Source: Gnetum montanum
Lineage: Eukaryota > Streptophyta > Gnetopsida > Gnetales > Gnetaceae
DNA: 41,875 nucleotides
Assembly: GCA_015680685.1 (NCBI GenBank)
Contig: MNCI01029688.1
Coordinates: 1,335,803 to 1,377,677 of the forward strand
Direction of reading: 5' to 3'
The notes beneath the pieces were generated by a model. It did no database searches, was not told the DNA's origin, and worked only from the letters and a program-made list of their open reading frames with translations. Positions 40,246 through 41,875 of this stretch are shown here, piece after piece. How positions within the stretch are numbered: the stretch's first letter is position 1; each line of letters opens with the position of its first letter. Position numbers and translations under genes: made by a program.

Positions 40246-41875
40246 TGTTGGCGACCGTTTGGGACGCGACCGCCAACGAGTGTCCTCGAACAGGATTTAG
40301 GTGCCTGCTAGTCTCTGGCTACACCAAGGCCCAGATACCTCCAAATAGACTCAGTAGCTAATGTGAGTATGTGTGTGTGCTGTTGTGGTGTGTGGTTGTG
40401 AGAAATGTGACAAATTCGTTGTGTGTAAACTACAAATGACTTACTTTAAAGAGATTTAGCCAACTTTGCCAAGTACTGTGAGTTGTTGCAAGTTTCCTAT
40501 TTTGTTCAACTGCCTAGTCTACGCGGTCCTTATAATACCTACTTGTAACAAATAAAATTTTGCAAAAATACTTGAGCGCAACTCTGCAATCTACTCCTAA
40601 TTTTCCCTAGAGAAAGAGATAGTTCCACAAGAAAACTAGAAATAGAGCAAGATTCAATGGAAATAGACAGAAAAGAAAAGAAAGCAGATTTGTGTGGACC
40701 TCAAATATTTAAACAAGGTAAAATGACACGAGTAAACACTTCGCAATAAAGCTATTCCAAATTCAATATCTACGAATTGTTCAAACCTCCAAGGCTCAAC
40801 CAAGCAATATCTTCAAGACAATCCTACTGTGCTACCAAAAATCGCTGCGTAAACTACCACGTACGAGACTCCACTTTGACTAGACAATAGATGCCAACGA
40901 TTGCATTCAAACAGAACCTTTAAAAGACTTGACAATTTCTGATTGAAATAACATGGAAAATCACTTTAAAGATAAAGAAGCTATTCTGGTCCCATCAAAA
41001 TACCAAAGATTTTCTGAACCCTCTTGACGACTAGATTGTTCCACGACATGACTACAAACAGAGGCTCTTTTTCAACAACCCAATAGCAGTTCCCAAACGT
41101 TGCACAATAACGAAATTTACTACCAAAATGCTCTTAAGGCTTTTATTTACTATCGCTTCTATGGCAAAATTTTAACAGAAATTTCTATCGGGCAACAAGA
41201 ACAATAAGAGCAATCTAAAAATCCCAAAATTACTTGCCAAGGATGATACTATCTAAACCACTAGCTAAGCAATTTAAACAAAACAAAAAAAAAATGAAAT
41301 GCATAACTCACAGGACCATGACAAAGAAGCTGAAATCTTTATTCTAGCAAATCATCTTGCAAGCCATCTTCTTTACAAATCTTCCAAGTGTGATGATAAT
41401 GCTTCCCCTTCTTTTTTTTTCTTTCTTGACCCTTGAAGTCTATTTATAGGATTCCAAGGTAGGTAGGGAAGTTACAATTTTAAAAATATCTCACCTAACT
41501 TTTCTCCCAAGTAATTGGACTAACCAATTAGGAGATTACTTGGCCAACAAGTTAGGAGGTTACTTGCCCAACAAGTTAGGTAAGTTACAATAATTTTAGG
41601 TGGTTTCAACCATAAAAGAGATAAAAATGCTACAGTTGACAAGTGTCTTCATGATAAAATATTATAATTTTAACTATCATAGGAAGTTACAACTTCCATA
41701 GGAATAATAGCCAAATGTCTCCTTTTATAGGATGTTACAAAAATATTTCATAACTGGCTTTTCATCATTTTTTAAATCATAAAATATTTTATTTATATCA
41801 TAGTAGTAAAGATAGTAACCATGGAGTTGTTGCTCATTTCATCATCCATCTTCATAAGCTTTGGATAAGTTTATG
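40246..41875 (-). repeat. Family B LTR, minus orientation, inserted into element E gag
   Basis: The + strand begins TGTTGGCGACCGTTTGGGAC, the exact reverse of the end of the other copy (16,453). The match continues through 41,160 (ATTTACTACCAAAATGCTCT against AGAGCATTTTAGTAGTAAATT) to a minus-strand TATA box (41,448-41,441) and CTAACTTGTTGGGCAAG blocks near 41,575. The U3 start is beyond or near the window end. No primer site lies next to its terminus, so it is a solo or 3' LTR. Confidence 0.75.
41441..41448 (-). promoter_or_regulatory. TATA box of the inverted family B LTR
   Basis: Minus strand CCTATAAATAGACTTC, at the place equivalent to 15,146 in the other copy. Confidence 0.55.

Noticed and set aside
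1-41875. tRNA or rRNA genes
   Set aside because: I saw no tRNA- or rRNA-like sequence on either strand. The only tRNA relation is the primer binding sites.

Overview
The window is plant nuclear DNA made almost entirely of Ty3/gypsy LTR retrotransposons, nested and decayed, with two host-gene remnants (a thaumatin-like protein and a GH1 beta-glucosidase). Plant origin rests on the dual RNase H retroelement, the tRNA-Asp-type primer sites, the TATAAATA LTR promoters and the host-gene remnants. Such dense old nesting suggests a large genome, possibly a gymnosperm, but the species cannot be told from this sequence.

1-14,900: element A, a GC- and CpG-richer Tat/Ogre-type element on the + strand, entering the window inside gag. 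Gag (37-~906), a gag tail with a PYVVRVP-type repeat (1137-1751) and protease (to 3026) are followed, after a 5.7-kb interruption, by RT, Ty3 RNase H, a second (archaeal-type) RNase H and integrase (8.7-12.27 kb). Gag-pro and pol each carry several stops, and pol also carries frameshifts. The interruption is the main discovery of the window. It holds an antisense gene with at least eight exons (8002 down to 3606), its own TATA box (8262-8256), consensus splice sites and tandem repeats in its 5' leader and first intron. Its product would begin with a basic tail, then an FCP1/NIF-type HAD phosphatase fold that has lost its catalytic aspartates, then a region like the plant transposon-protein domain, then a long coiled coil and an acidic tail. 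It has three in-frame TAG codons. Downstream of pol come a 38-bp minisatellite and an LTR-like, TACGC-rich region with a TATA box (14,138), followed by what may be a second internal leader.

14,900-18,300: an LTR-like copy (family B, + orientation, ending 16,453) abuts an inverted piece of its own family. Next come a broken thaumatin-like gene (- strand) and a GH1 fragment (+ strand).

18,360-26,720: AT-rich. A truncated Athila-like element lies on the - strand (element C, 18,362 to ~22,770: RNase H, RT, protease, gag, primer site, LTR). Next to it is a very decayed gag of a second family (23.1-24.1 kb), then sequence I cannot assign, then the start of an old LTR (26,567).

26,728-36,597: element D, a structurally complete Athila-like element with two LTRs (1167 and 1144 bp), a tRNA-Asp-like primer site and a perfect CTAGA target duplication. 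Its genes are full of stops. It split the old LTR that started at 26,567, whose other part resumes at 36,603.

37,096-40,245: element E, inserted in that same old LTR. It has an LTR (37,096-37,905) with TGATGAGT/ACTCATCA ends and four GATATCG boxes before its TATA box, a primer site, and a gag that is cut at 40,246 by a second family B LTR in the minus orientation, which runs to or past the window end.
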